Positions 54,671 to 63,853 of a stretch of 64,000 nt of DNA are shown here, piece after piece (position 1 is the stretch's first letter; each line of letters opens with the position of its first letter). Source of the DNA: Aminipila terrae (GTDB lineage Bacteria; Bacillota; Clostridia; Peptostreptococcales; Anaerovoracaceae). The stretch is from assembly GCF_010120715.1 (NCBI RefSeq), contig NZ_CP047591.1, forward strand, positions 2,294,001 to 2,358,000. The letters are read 5' to 3'. The notes beneath the pieces were generated by a model that worked only from the letters and a program-made list of their open reading frames with translations, did no database searches and was not told the DNA's origin. A program made the translations under genes and the position numbers.

Positions 54671-55378
54671 ATGGCAAATTTAACACAAGTAACAACAGGA
54701 ACAGTTCGTCTGAGCTATGCTCACCTATTTCAGGCTTATGCACATCAGCCAGGGCAGGAGCCAAAATACAGCACTACTATTTTAGTACCAAAATCAGATA
54801 TTGCTACAAAACAGAGAATTGATGAAGCAATCAATGCAGCTATTCAGTCAGGTATTTCTGAAAAGTGGGGCGGACAGAGACCTCCTATTTTAGCAATACC
54901 AGTATACGACGGGGACGGTGTCAGACCGAGTGATGGCATGCCTTTTGGGGCAGAATGCAAGGGGCACTGGGTATTTACGGCTTCAAGTAAGCAGCCGATT
55001 TCAGTAGTGGATATGAATATTCAGCCTATCCTAAACCAAAGTGAGGTATACAGCGGCATGTTTGCCAGAGTATCTGTACAGTTCTTCCCATATAACAGCA
55101 ATGGAAAGAAGGGGATAGGTTGTGGACTTGGACCAGTACAGAAGGTTTCGGATGGAGAGCCTTTAGGAGGTGGTATCTCTGCGGAGGCCGCTTTTGGCGG
55201 TGCTAATGTTGCGCAGCCAGTTCAAAGTTATGGACAACCCGCGCAGACTTACAGCCACCCAGTTCAACCAATGCAGCCTACATATCAGCAGCCAGTAACA
55301 CCGATTCAACAGCCGGCAATGCAGATTGATCCAGTAACCGGATTGCCAATTGCTCCAGGAGGAGTTATGGGAATATGA
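54671..55378 (+). CDS. DUF2815 protein, probable phage ssDNA-binding protein
   Basis: A 235-residue protein with an OB-like beta-rich region (RLSYAHLFQAYAHQ; KYSTTILVPKSDIATKQRID) and a Gln/Pro-rich, disordered C-terminal tail (~residues 180-225). The family is always beside DUF2800 and family A polymerase in such phages and is thought to bind ssDNA. It overlaps the polymerase start (ATGA). Confidence 0.85.
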   Translation: MANLTQVTTGTVRLSYAHLFQAYAHQPGQEPKYSTTILVPKSDIATKQRIDEAINAAIQSGISEKWGGQRPPILAIPVYDGDGVRPSDGMPFGAECKGHWVFTASSKQPISVVDMNIQPILNQSEVYSGMFARVSVQFFPYNSNGKKGIGCGLGPVQKVSDGEPLGGGISAEAAFGGANVAQPVQSYGQPAQTYSHPVQPMQPTYQQPVTPIQQPAMQIDPVTGLPIAPGGVMGI

Positions 55379-57348
55379 GGCACATGTCAGTTGATATAGA
55401 AACTTTCAGCAGTGTAGATATAACAAAAGCGGGATTGTACAAGTATGTACAGTCCCCTGATTTTATGATACTGCTATTTGCCTATAGTTTTGACGGTGAG
55501 CCGGTAAAGATTATCGATCTTGCTTGCGGAGAAACATTTCCGCCGAAAGTACTCTTTGCACTTGCGGATCCAAATGTAATTAAGCATGCATACAATGCAG
55601 CGTTTGAGTGGTACTGCCTAAATAAGTATGGAAATTCACCGCTTGAACAATGGAAATGCACTATGCTGCACGGCCTTTATTGCGGATATACAGCAGGACT
55701 GGCAGCCACAGGTGAAGCACTAGGACTACCAAAGGACAAGAGAAAGCTTACAACAGGAAAAGCCCTGATAAAATTATTCTGTACTCCCTGTAAACCGACA
55801 AAGTCAAACGGTGGAAGAAAAAGAAACTGGCCAGCACATGAGCCTGAAAAGTGGAACCTTTTTAAAGAGTACTGCATTCAGGACGTAGTGACAGAAATGG
55901 AAATTGAGAAACGCCTTTCAGCTTTCCCTGTGCCAGAAGAAGTGCAAAGTGAATGGGTGCTTGATCAGATTATTAATGCTAGGGGCGTGGCCCTTGATAA
56001 AGAATTAATTGACGGGGCCTTAAGGTGCAGCGAAATGATTACGCAGGAGCTAATGGCCGAGGCTGTAGAAATATCTGGCCTGGATAATCCTAAAAGTGTA
56101 CAACAACTGACTAAATGGCTTGAAGTTGAAACTGGGGAAGAAGTAGACAATCTGAGAAAGGAAACCGTAAAAGATTTAATAAAGGATACAGAAAGCGATT
56201 CAGCAAGACGCATGCTTGAAATAAGACAGGAACTTTCTAAGACTTCGGTAAAAAAATATACTGCCATGGATACGGCCATGTGTGCCGATGAAAGGGCAAG
56301 AGGGTTGTTACAGTTTTACGGAGCGAACAGGACCGGAAGATGGGCCGGCAGATTGGTGCAGGTGCAGAATCTACCCCGAAATTCCATGGATGATAATATG
56401 CTGGGTCTGGCCAGGGAGCTTGTAAGAAAAAAACGGCTAGAAGATTTAAAAATTATCTTTGGGAATATCCCTGATACGCTTTCACAGCTGATAAGAACAG
56501 CCTTTATACCTGCAGAGGGCAAAACATTTTATGTAGCAGACTTCTCAGCTATCGAAGCCAGGGTTATTGCCTGGTTAGCAGGTGAGCAATGGAGACTGGA
56601 TGTATTCGCTACCCATGGAAAAATATACGAGGCTTCCGCATCTGCAATGTTTGGTATACCTATCGAGAAGATAAAAAAGGGCAATCCGGAATACGCCCTA
56701 AGGCAGAAAGGAAAGATTGCGGAGCTTGCTCTTGGTTACCAGGGTGCTTCCGGAGCATTAATTACTATGGGGGCTCTGAAGATGGGACTGGGAGAAGAAG
56801 AATTACCGGACATTGTCAGAAGGTGGAGAAGTTCCAATAAACGGATTGTTGACCTTTGGTATGCAGTTGAGAATGCGGCTATTTCAGTAATGAAAAGCGG
56901 GCAGCCTGCGGGAGTTAAAAATTTGATTTTCGCAAGAGAAGCGGACTACAGGACAGGTCAGGACTTTTTAACAGTAATGCTGCCATCAGGAAGAAAGCTG
57001 TTCTATGTAAAACCTTTCTTATCTCCTAACCAATGGGGGAATGATAGTATCCATTATTATGGCATGGATCAGCAGACAAAAAAATGGACGGTGGTGGATA
57101 CTTACGGAGGAAAGCTTGTTGAAAATATTGTACAGGCGATTGCAAGGGACTGCCTCATGGTAAGTATCGCCAGACTTTCTCAGGCGGGATACCATCCGGT
57201 TTTTCACATTCACGATGAAGTGATATGCGATGACTTAGACGCTGACATAGATAACATGTGTCAAGTCATGGGAGAACCTATTCCATGGGCGCCGGGATTG
57301 ATTTTAAAAGCAGAGGGATTTACCACAAACTACTATAAGAAGGAGTAA
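55375..57348 (+). CDS. Phage family A DNA polymerase
   Basis: A 657-residue replicative polymerase. The N-terminal 3'-5' exonuclease begins SVDIETFSSVDITKAGLYKY (DIET motif) and the polymerase motifs follow: A in DFSAIEARVIAWLAGE, B near RQKGKIAELALGYQG and C in HIHDEV. No 5'-3' exonuclease is present. It replicates the element with the helicase and primase genes next to it. Confidence 0.95.
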   Translation: MRHMSVDIETFSSVDITKAGLYKYVQSPDFMILLFAYSFDGEPVKIIDLACGETFPPKVLFALADPNVIKHAYNAAFEWYCLNKYGNSPLEQWKCTMLHGLYCGYTAGLAATGEALGLPKDKRKLTTGKALIKLFCTPCKPTKSNGGRKRNWPAHEPEKWNLFKEYCIQDVVTEMEIEKRLSAFPVPEEVQSEWVLDQIINARGVALDKELIDGALRCSEMITQELMAEAVEISGLDNPKSVQQLTKWLEVETGEEVDNLRKETVKDLIKDTESDSARRMLEIRQELSKTSVKKYTAMDTAMCADERARGLLQFYGANRTGRWAGRLVQVQNLPRNSMDDNMLGLARELVRKKRLEDLKIIFGNIPDTLSQLIRTAFIPAEGKTFYVADFSAIEARVIAWLAGEQWRLDVFATHGKIYEASASAMFGIPIEKIKKGNPEYALRQKGKIAELALGYQGASGALITMGALKMGLGEEELPDIVRRWRSSNKRIVDLWYAVENAAISVMKSGQPAGVKNLIFAREADYRTGQDFLTVMLPSGRKLFYVKPFLSPNQWGNDSIHYYGMDQQTKKWTVVDTYGGKLVENIVQAIARDCLMVSIARLSQAGYHPVFHIHDEVICDDLDADIDNMCQVMGEPIPWAPGLILKAEGFTTNYYKKE

Positions 57349-57354
57349 TCGGCT

Positions 57355-59745
57355 ATGAATTATGACCGTCAAATTAAAATAAGCTCAGCAGGGAACAGAA
57401 AATCAGTTTCATGGCCACAGCAGACTCTGTGGTGGAGCGAATTTGTAGACAAACTAAAAATACCTGTAAGAGGAACAGAAAAACTGGAAGCCTATCTTGC
57501 TCTGCCCAAATCAAAGCAGGATGAATTAAAAGATGTTGGCGGATTTGTAGGAGGTCAGGTACAGGGTCAGAGAAAAGCAGCTAATATAACAGGGAGAGAT
57601 TTAATTACCCTTGACCTTGATAACATTCCTTCTGAGGCAACTAATGATGTTATATGCAGAATAGAATCGCTGGGGTGCGGATATGCAATCTATAGTACTA
57701 GAAAACATGAACCAGTTAGGCCAAGACTTCGAATACTACTACCAATTGACAGGACGGTCACAGTTGATGAATATGAACCAATAGCAAGAAAAATAGCAGG
57801 GATTATAGGCATAGAACTATGCGACCCTTCCACATTCCAAGCATCACGTTTAATGTATTGGCCAAGCTGCTGTGCTGACAGCAAATACCTTTTCACCTGC
57901 AGTGATAAACCCATGCTGTCAGCTGATGGAGTGCTCTCAATGTATGGAGACTGGCATAATATGTCCGAGTGGCCGCAGGTACCAGGTACACTGCAAAGCA
58001 CCCAAAGGCTCCTACAAAAACAGGGAGATCCAACAGAAAAGAACGGTGTAGTAGGGGCATTCTGTAAGATATACGATGTATACAAAGTAATTGATGAACT
58101 CATTCCAGGGACCTATGAACCCTGCGATATTGGGGAACGATTTACATTTACCGGAGGATCTACCACGGGAGGAGCGGTTATATATGAAAACGGTAAATTC
58201 ATTTACTCACATCATGCTACGGACCCAGCAGGAGGAAGGTTATGCAATGCTTTTGATTTGGTAAGGCTTCATAAATTCGGTGAACTTGACGAGGAAGCTA
58301 AACCAGATACTCCTACAAACAAACTGCCTTCTTACACAGCTATGTGTCAATTTGCAGTTTCTGATATAAATGTAACAGCGCTGCTTAATGCTGAAAGATA
58401 TGATAACGCTGTAGAAAGTTTCGGCCAGATTCCAAAAGAGACGGAGAATTGGATTAAGCTTCTATCAGTAGCACCCCAGTCAGGAAATCCGGATAAAACA
58501 ATCGATAATATCATTATCATACTGGAGAATGACCCTCTGCTTAAAGAAAAGCTTGCTTTTGATGAGTTTGCAAACAGGGGGCTGGTATTAGGAAACTTAC
58601 CCTGGGACAAGAGAGAGGAAAGACGGCAATGGACGGATGTAGATGATGCTGGTCTCAGACATTACATAGAAAAAGTATACCGGATAACGGGTAAGGAGAA
58701 GCTGCTTGATGCGACTGCACTGGTAGCACACAAGAATACCATTAATGACGTAAAGGACTATTTAAACAAACTTGAGTGGGATGGAGTTAAGCGCCTAGAC
58801 ACTTTGCTTTCAGACTACTTAGGGGCGGAAGATAATAAATATACCAGAGCAGTAATAAGAAAAAGTTTAGCTGCAGCTGTGGCCAGGGTAATTGTGCCCG
58901 GAATCAAATATGACTATATGCCTATTTTTTCCGGACCCCAGGGACTTGGCAAAAGCACATTCTTACGACTTTTAGGGAAACGCTGGTATTCTGACAGTTT
59001 GCAGACTTTTGAAGGTAAAGAAGCCTCAGAAATGGTGCAGGGAACCTGGATCAATGAAATAGGTGAACTGAATGGACTTACTAAATCAGAGACCAATTCG
59101 GTAAAGCAGTTTCTATCTAAGACAGTGGATATATACAGAGAAGCATATGGCCGCAGGACTTCCAGTTTTCCACGTAGATGCGTTTTCTTCGGAACTACAA
59201 ATGACAGTGAGTTCTTAAGGGATAAAACGGGAAACAGAAGATTCTGGCCAGTGGATGTAGGAATTAACGAGCCGACCAAAAGTGTGTTTAGCCAGCTTGA
59301 AGATGAAGTAGAACAGATATGGGCTGAAGCTTTTACCGTATGGAGACTTGGAGAACCCTTATACATGTCCGGAGAAGTAGAACAGGAAGCTATGAAGCAA
59401 CAGGAAGAACACAGAGAGTGCAACAGTAAGGAAGGCCTTATAATTGAGTTCCTAGAAAGACAGATTCCTCCTGATTGGGATAGAAGAAATATCAGCGAAC
59501 GACGACTTTATTGGAGTGGCGAATTTAATCGGACCGGAGGCGAGACGATGCCAAGAGATAAAATATGCGCAGTAGAGATATGGTGCGAATGTTTTAACGG
59601 GGAGGCTAAATTCATGAAGAAATCTGATACCAGAGAAATCAATGAAATATTATCAACTATACCCGGCTGGAGCAAGCAAAAAACAAATGGGAGGTTTGGG
59701 CCTTACGGATTCCAAAGAGGATACATTAAACTGTCAACATTCTAA
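57355..59745 (+). CDS. VapE/phage primase-helicase (virulence-associated E family)
   Basis: A 796-residue protein. The N-terminal part (DLITLDLDNIPSEATNDVI; SRKHEPVRPRLRILLPIDR-like region) resembles a primase domain, and the C-terminal P4-type helicase domain has FSGPQGLGKSTFLRLLGK (Walker A) and TWINEIGELNGLTKSETNSV. FFGTTNDSEFLRDKTGNRRF follows. It probably unwinds and primes the element's origin. Seven bases separate it from the polymerase gene. Its last codons carry the first copy of the iteron at 59732. Confidence 0.92.
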   Translation: MNYDRQIKISSAGNRKSVSWPQQTLWWSEFVDKLKIPVRGTEKLEAYLALPKSKQDELKDVGGFVGGQVQGQRKAANITGRDLITLDLDNIPSEATNDVICRIESLGCGYAIYSTRKHEPVRPRLRILLPIDRTVTVDEYEPIARKIAGIIGIELCDPSTFQASRLMYWPSCCADSKYLFTCSDKPMLSADGVLSMYGDWHNMSEWPQVPGTLQSTQRLLQKQGDPTEKNGVVGAFCKIYDVYKVIDELIPGTYEPCDIGERFTFTGGSTTGGAVIYENGKFIYSHHATDPAGGRLCNAFDLVRLHKFGELDEEAKPDTPTNKLPSYTAMCQFAVSDINVTALLNAERYDNAVESFGQIPKETENWIKLLSVAPQSGNPDKTIDNIIIILENDPLLKEKLAFDEFANRGLVLGNLPWDKREERRQWTDVDDAGLRHYIEKVYRITGKEKLLDATALVAHKNTINDVKDYLNKLEWDGVKRLDTLLSDYLGAEDNKYTRAVIRKSLAAAVARVIVPGIKYDYMPIFSGPQGLGKSTFLRLLGKRWYSDSLQTFEGKEASEMVQGTWINEIGELNGLTKSETNSVKQFLSKTVDIYREAYGRRTSSFPRRCVFFGTTNDSEFLRDKTGNRRFWPVDVGINEPTKSVFSQLEDEVEQIWAEAFTVWRLGEPLYMSGEVEQEAMKQQEEHRECNSKEGLIIEFLERQIPPDWDRRNISERRLYWSGEFNRTGGETMPRDKICAVEIWCECFNGEAKFMKKSDTREINEILSTIPGWSKQKTNGRFGPYGFQRGYIKLSTF

Positions 59746-59891
59746 TGTCAACATTCTAAAAAAGTACTTATTTTGTCAACATTCTCTTGTCAACGTTGTC
59801 AACATTAAAAATTAGATTGTTGACAAGAATGTCTACAGTTAAAAGATTGAAAAACAAACACTTATTTATATATGTCAACATTGTCAACATT
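59732..59891. repeat. Iteron array TGTCAACATT, candidate replication origin
   Basis: TGTCAACATT occurs at 59732, 59746, 59774, 59797, 59873 and 59882. A variant TGTCAACGTT is at 59788, and an inverted variant ATTGTTGACA at about 59816. The array starts in the 3' end of the helicase gene and is followed by AT-rich DNA and an odd CG-alternating patch. Arrays of this kind beside a replication initiator are typical of phage and plasmid origins. A regulatory array is the other option. Confidence 0.8.
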
Positions 59892-59925
59892 ATATATCTA
59901 TATAAATAATAAATAGGTAAATAGG

Positions 59926-59994
59926 CATATATACGCGCGCCTGACGTGCCTACACGCGTAAAAAGATACGCACGTGTACGCGTATGCGCGTAGC
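59926..59994. other. CG-alternating patch next to the iterons
   Basis: Within about 70 bases there are ten or so runs like TACGCG, CACGCG, GCGCGT and ACGTG in otherwise AT-rich DNA. The alternating purine-pyrimidine pattern could bend, melt or bind a protein. No gene fits. Confidence 0.6.
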
Positions 59995-60020
59995 AATAAC
60001 TGTGCCAAAGGAGAAATAGT

Positions 60021-60310
60021 ATGAAAGAAAAAGTAATAGAGGAATATTTGAGACAAAGAGTGAAGAACTTGGGGGCAAGGCGTACAAATTTGAATCACCG
60101 GGCAATGCAGGCGTACCAGATAGGCTTGTGGTGCTACCGGAAGGGAAGATTTGTTTTGTAGAGCTGAAAAATGAGACAGGCAGATTATCCAGCCTACAGA
60201 AGAACAAGATTAGGGAGCTTAAAAAGCTAGGCTGCGATGTGATTGTGGCATACAGTAAGGACGATGTAGACCGGTTTATTTCCTGTTGCCAAGAGGTGAT
60301 GGCGGAATGA
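60021..60310 (+). CDS. VRR-NUC domain nuclease, frameshifted near 60073
   Basis: A small (~96 residues) VRR-NUC protein of phage replication modules. KFESPGNAGVPDRLVVLPEG and KICFVELKNETGRLSSLQ hold the PD-(D/E)XK catalytic residues. As sequenced, ATG 60021 (AAGGAG before it) runs out of frame after KNLG. One extra G in the run at 60071-60075 gives NLGGKAYKFESPGNAG and the full domain to the stop at 60308-60310. The stop overlaps the next start in ATGA. Confidence 0.88.
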
Positions 60311-61707
60311 AGTTTATACCGCATGAGTATCAAAGGTATTGCATAAACAGAATGCTTTCGGATAAAGCTTTAGGGTTGTTCCTTGATATGGGACTTGGCA
60401 AAACAGTGATTACTCTTACTGCGATTAATGACCTTAAGTATAACCGATTCGAAGTTAGTAAAATACTTGTAGTAGCCCCGAAGAAGGTAGCTGAAGCCAC
60501 ATGGGGGAAAGAAGCTTCTAAATGGGACCATTTACAGTTACTAAGAGTCATTACGGTACTGGGAAGCCAAAGTAAAAGAATCAGAGCATTAAATACACCT
60601 GCTGATATATACGTTATAAATCGGGAAAACGTACCGTGGTTAGTCGAATATTACCGGAATGCGTGGCCGTTTGATATGGTTATTGTAGATGAGTTTTCCA
60701 GCTTTAAAAGCCACCAGGCGAAAAGATTTAAGAGCCTTACCTGGGTAAGAGATAAGATATACAGATTTGTAGGTCTTACTGGTACACCAGCACCAAACGG
60801 ACTCCTGGATCTATGGTCCCAGGTGTATCTTCTTGATAAAGGAGAGCGCCTTGGGAAAAAGATAACCCATTATCGTGAAAGGTATTTTGAGCCTGATCAG
60901 AGAGACAGGGAGCATGTTTTCAGTTACGCACCAAAACCGGGAGCAGAGGAAGCAATAAAGGCAGCTATTTCAGACATATGCGTTTCCATGAAAGCGGAAG
61001 ATTATTTACAGCTGCCTGACTGTTTATCAGTAACTGTTCCAGTAGTTCTTAATGATAAAGCCATAAAGGCTTACGAGAAACTGGAAAGAGAAATGCTGCT
61101 TACTGTCGATGAGAATACCATTGATGCGGGTTCAGCAGCAGTGCTTACAAATAAGCTTTTACAGCTATGTAACGGGGCAGTATATGACGAAAATAGGGAA
61201 GTAGTAGAAATCCATAACTGCAAGCTTGAAGCATTTACAGAACTGGTGGAAGCTTTAAATGGCCAGCCGGCGCTTGTGTTTTATAACTTTCAACACGATA
61301 AACAGAGAATCCTGAAAGCTACAGCCAAAATGGGTCTTGAAGTTAGGGAACTAAAAACTCCACAAGATGCAGACGATTGGAATAGCAGGCAGATTGATAT
61401 TCTTCTTGCGCATCCAGCAAGCGCAGCTTATGGACTTAATCTTCAGGAAGGTGGAAATCACGTAATATGGTTCGGCCTTAATTGGTCATTAGAACTTTAT
61501 CAGCAGGCCAACGCAAGACTACATCGTCAGGGGCAGAAAGAGAAAGTTATTATACACCATCTTGTTGTTGAAGGTGGCAGAGATGAGGATGTTATAACGG
61601 CACTTGAAGATAAGAGTGCAACTCAGGAATCGTTAATGCAGAGTTTAAAAGCAAGAATAGATAAATATAAAAGCGAGGTGGACAACCATAATCGGTTGCA
61701 TTCTTAA
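60307..61707 (+). CDS. SNF2-family DEAD-box helicase of the phage
   Basis: A ~466-residue superfamily 2 helicase/translocase. Motif I is DMGLGKTVITL, motif II DEFSSFKS, then GLTGTPAPNGLLDLWSQ (motif III) and QQANARLHRQGQKEKV (motif VI). It commonly follows VRR-NUC in clostridial phages. I place the start at 60307, overlapping the nuclease stop; an in-frame ATG at 60286 would be in the previous gene. Confidence 0.93.
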   Translation: MKFIPHEYQRYCINRMLSDKALGLFLDMGLGKTVITLTAINDLKYNRFEVSKILVVAPKKVAEATWGKEASKWDHLQLLRVITVLGSQSKRIRALNTPADIYVINRENVPWLVEYYRNAWPFDMVIVDEFSSFKSHQAKRFKSLTWVRDKIYRFVGLTGTPAPNGLLDLWSQVYLLDKGERLGKKITHYRERYFEPDQRDREHVFSYAPKPGAEEAIKAAISDICVSMKAEDYLQLPDCLSVTVPVVLNDKAIKAYEKLEREMLLTVDENTIDAGSAAVLTNKLLQLCNGAVYDENREVVEIHNCKLEAFTELVEALNGQPALVFYNFQHDKQRILKATAKMGLEVRELKTPQDADDWNSRQIDILLAHPASAAYGLNLQEGGNHVIWFGLNWSLELYQQANARLHRQGQKEKVIIHHLVVEGGRDEDVITALEDKSATQESLMQSLKARIDKYKSEVDNHNRLHS

Positions 61708-61755
61708 AAGCAACTGAAAAAGGTTGCAGAAGTAGAGTTTTACGGAGGTAATAAC

Positions 61756-61968
61756 ATGAAAAATCTTAGAGAACGATCTGAACTAAGGGGAAAGTCACTT
61801 GATGATGATTGCAAAATAGCAAAAATTTCAACACATGAGTACGGTATGGAAGATAACAGGAAATTCTGTTACGGACTTATGGAAATGTCAACAGAAGAGT
61901 TGATAGATAAATGTATAACGTGTAAGGCGTATGTAGATAACGCAGAACCGCCAACACAGACAAACTAG
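61756..61968 (+). CDS. Hypothetical phage protein, 70 residues
   Basis: Small polar protein (LRGKSLDDDCKIAKISTHEY; TEELIDKCITCKAYVDNAE). GGAGG precedes the ATG. Unrecognised. Confidence 0.6.
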   Translation: MKNLRERSELRGKSLDDDCKIAKISTHEYGMEDNRKFCYGLMEMSTEELIDKCITCKAYVDNAEPPTQTN

Positions 61969-61987
61969 GACATTCAGAGGTAAAACT

Positions 61988-63157
61988 ATGGGAAAAGGAA
62001 TCAAGGCGGGAAAAGCTAAAGGGATTAAACCTGGTAGGAGCTTCATGCTGATGGAAGAATCCTATCGGGAAGGATACAGCAAAGGTATAGAAAAAGGATA
62101 CTGCCAGGGAAAGGATGATTACCTGGGGTTATCTGATTTATTGTTTCAGACGGCAACAGCCAAAGCGTTCGGATGGGGCCTGACGGAGTTTGAAAAATTA
62201 AAAAAGATCATAGATGAAATTACATTTGATGCAAGCGCAAGAGGTATTGATGTGGTTGCACTTACTGAAGAACTGAAAAGTTCAATTGAGAATGAGGAGG
62301 ATGAAATCATGGCAAAGAAAAAGTATACGGATGAGACTTATATTGATTTAATTGAAAAGGGACTGAACAATAAAGAAATCTTTGAGAAACTGAACGTCCC
62401 AACTGGAAGCCAGACAAGGGTTGGAAAACACATAGATAAGCTTAGACAGAACTACGGAGCATTAGAAATTGTTACGAAAAAGGCTACAGAGTTTGATTTA
62501 AAACTGTATGACACAGTAACCAGGAATGGCAGCTGGTACAGAGTAACAGATATTGGGGTAACCTGCTTTACGGTGACCAATACAGGAGGCAAGAGAAATT
62601 CCGAGATAATTACCAAAGAAGATTACATGTCTGGTAAATCAGGATTAATGAAAAGAGATCTTCCGGAAGTTAAGATCTACATAGATGAGTCACTGAAGAA
62701 AAAGCCAGCAACTATTAATCCTAAATTTGAAGCTGCAGTACAGGATATGGTAGCAGGTAAAATGACCAAAGATAAAGTTGTCAGCCAACTGGAAAACCTT
62801 AAAGAAAATAGTGAGGATTTTGCAAAGGCAGAGGAAGCACCTGACAGTATTTGGCATGATGATATAAAGGCACTGGATATAGCTATAGATACAGTTAAGG
62901 CACACGATGATATAGATCCGGCATACAAGTTTGATGGTACAGTAAATGCTTCCTGTGAAGCCTTTACAGCATTTCAGAGACACGCAGAATTAAGTTTTAA
63001 GGCGGACATGAATGCGTATTCAAACAAAGTATCCAAACTAAAAGATAGGATGGAGCACGGAGAGATTATTGACCTCACAGATGTGACTGAGTATAACAGG
63101 ATAGCTGATAAATACAGAGGAGTGTATGCCGATGAAGCAGCCATTGCCACCATGTAA
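61988..63157 (+). CDS. Hypothetical phage protein, 389 residues, with a second start inside
   Basis: Residues 1-107 are Gly/Lys-rich then helical (GKGIKAGKAKGIKPGRSFML; LGLSDLLFQTATAKAFGWGL). From residue 108 an independent-looking protein begins (MAKKKYTDETYIDLIEKGLN) with its own GAGGAGG eight bases before ATG 62309. The helical middle and C-terminal parts are unrecognised. It could be one fused protein, or two nested products. No known family is evident. Confidence 0.7.
   Translation: MGKGIKAGKAKGIKPGRSFMLMEESYREGYSKGIEKGYCQGKDDYLGLSDLLFQTATAKAFGWGLTEFEKLKKIIDEITFDASARGIDVVALTEELKSSIENEEDEIMAKKKYTDETYIDLIEKGLNNKEIFEKLNVPTGSQTRVGKHIDKLRQNYGALEIVTKKATEFDLKLYDTVTRNGSWYRVTDIGVTCFTVTNTGGKRNSEIITKEDYMSGKSGLMKRDLPEVKIYIDESLKKKPATINPKFEAAVQDMVAGKMTKDKVVSQLENLKENSEDFAKAEEAPDSIWHDDIKALDIAIDTVKAHDDIDPAYKFDGTVNASCEAFTAFQRHAELSFKADMNAYSNKVSKLKDRMEHGEIIDLTDVTEYNRIADKYRGVYADEAAIATM
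62309..63157 (+). CDS. Possible separately translated C-terminal product, 282 residues
   Basis: The in-frame ATG at 62309 is preceded by GAGGAGG (62294-62300) at ideal spacing. The product would begin with a helix-turn-helix-like KYTDETYIDLIEKGLNNKEI. The upstream 107 codons remain open in the same frame, so this may be a start within a fused gene. Listed as an alternative reading. Confidence 0.4.
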   Translation: MAKKKYTDETYIDLIEKGLNNKEIFEKLNVPTGSQTRVGKHIDKLRQNYGALEIVTKKATEFDLKLYDTVTRNGSWYRVTDIGVTCFTVTNTGGKRNSEIITKEDYMSGKSGLMKRDLPEVKIYIDESLKKKPATINPKFEAAVQDMVAGKMTKDKVVSQLENLKENSEDFAKAEEAPDSIWHDDIKALDIAIDTVKAHDDIDPAYKFDGTVNASCEAFTAFQRHAELSFKADMNAYSNKVSKLKDRMEHGEIIDLTDVTEYNRIADKYRGVYADEAAIATM

Positions 63158-63332
63158 TGGGTGCAGTACCCGGGAGCCGGCATGCCAGGATAAATGTGAG
63201 AACTATCAGGAATACCGGAAGCGGTACGCCAAGTACCAGGCAATGGTCCAAGCCGAGAAAAATAAGCAACGGGATATTGATGATTTTAAATATCAACAGG
63301 TTACATACTGTAAGGGATTAGCTGGGAGGTGA
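63132..63332 (+). CDS. Small Cys-rich phage protein, 66 residues
   Basis: Begins MKQPLPPCNGCSTREPACQD. Four to five cysteines (CNGC, CQDKC) suggest a small zinc site. GAGGAG at 63117-63122 fits the ATG at 63132; an ATG at 63126 is also possible. It overlaps the end of the previous gene. Confidence 0.65.
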   Translation: MKQPLPPCNGCSTREPACQDKCENYQEYRKRYAKYQAMVQAEKNKQRDIDDFKYQQVTYCKGLAGR

Positions 63333-63744
63333 TTGACATAGCAAATATAAGACCGATAAATAAAAGCAAATACAACATAAGCAAGCATCGGTTCCTAGAA
63401 TTATATCATTTCTGCATGCAGTACAGTGATTGGCAGGAAGAGCTTAAGTATAACACAGATACAGTGGGGCCATTATAACAGATGGCCTCCCACACGGCAG
63501 CAACACTTCCGACAGTACCGCTTTCCTGGCATCCAGACGGGCAGATTTGCGAACAAAATGTGAGATTATAGAGCAGACAGCAATTGAAGCAGATCCGGAG
63601 CTGTATAGCTGGATTTTAAAGGCGGTGACTACGGAGAGAGTAACATATAATTATCTGAAAATGAATTTGAATATGCCTTGCGGAAGAAAGATGTACTATG
63701 ATCGGCGCAGATTTTTTTACTGGCTATTATCTCACAAAATTTAA
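63329..63744 (+). CDS. Hypothetical phage protein, ~138 residues, frameshifted near 63469; start unclear
   Basis: The first frame gives IANIRPINKSKYNISKHRFL then a stop at 63476. One extra G in the GGGG run at 63466-63469 joins it to a second frame (ITDGLPHGSNTSDSTAFLAS; LRTKCEIIEQTAIEADPELY) ending at 63742-63744. Together this is one basic protein of about 138 residues, perhaps a late transcription regulator by position. No standard start is well spaced from GGGAGG (63324-63328); GTG 63329, ATT 63332 or ATA 63338 are possible, or a base is wrong. Confidence 0.6.
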
Positions 63745-63772
63745 AAAAAGAGCCCACAGGATACAAATTTTA

Positions 63773-63793
63773 ATCTATAATAATATTATAGAT
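63773..63793. repeat. Perfect inverted repeat, possible operator
   Basis: Arms ATCTATAATA (63773-63782) and TATTATAGAT (63784-63793) with one central base. It lies between two phage genes and has no T run, so it is a protein-binding site candidate rather than a terminator. Confidence 0.6.
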
Positions 63794-63853
63794 AATTTTA
63801 AAAAAAGGAGATCTATAACCCCATGTGCAAGACACTAAAAAGGAGAAACAAGT

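Noticed and set aside
59732..59891. CRISPR array
   Set aside because: The repeats are only ten bases with irregular short spacing, unlike 23-40 base CRISPR repeats with uniform spacers, and no cas genes are present.
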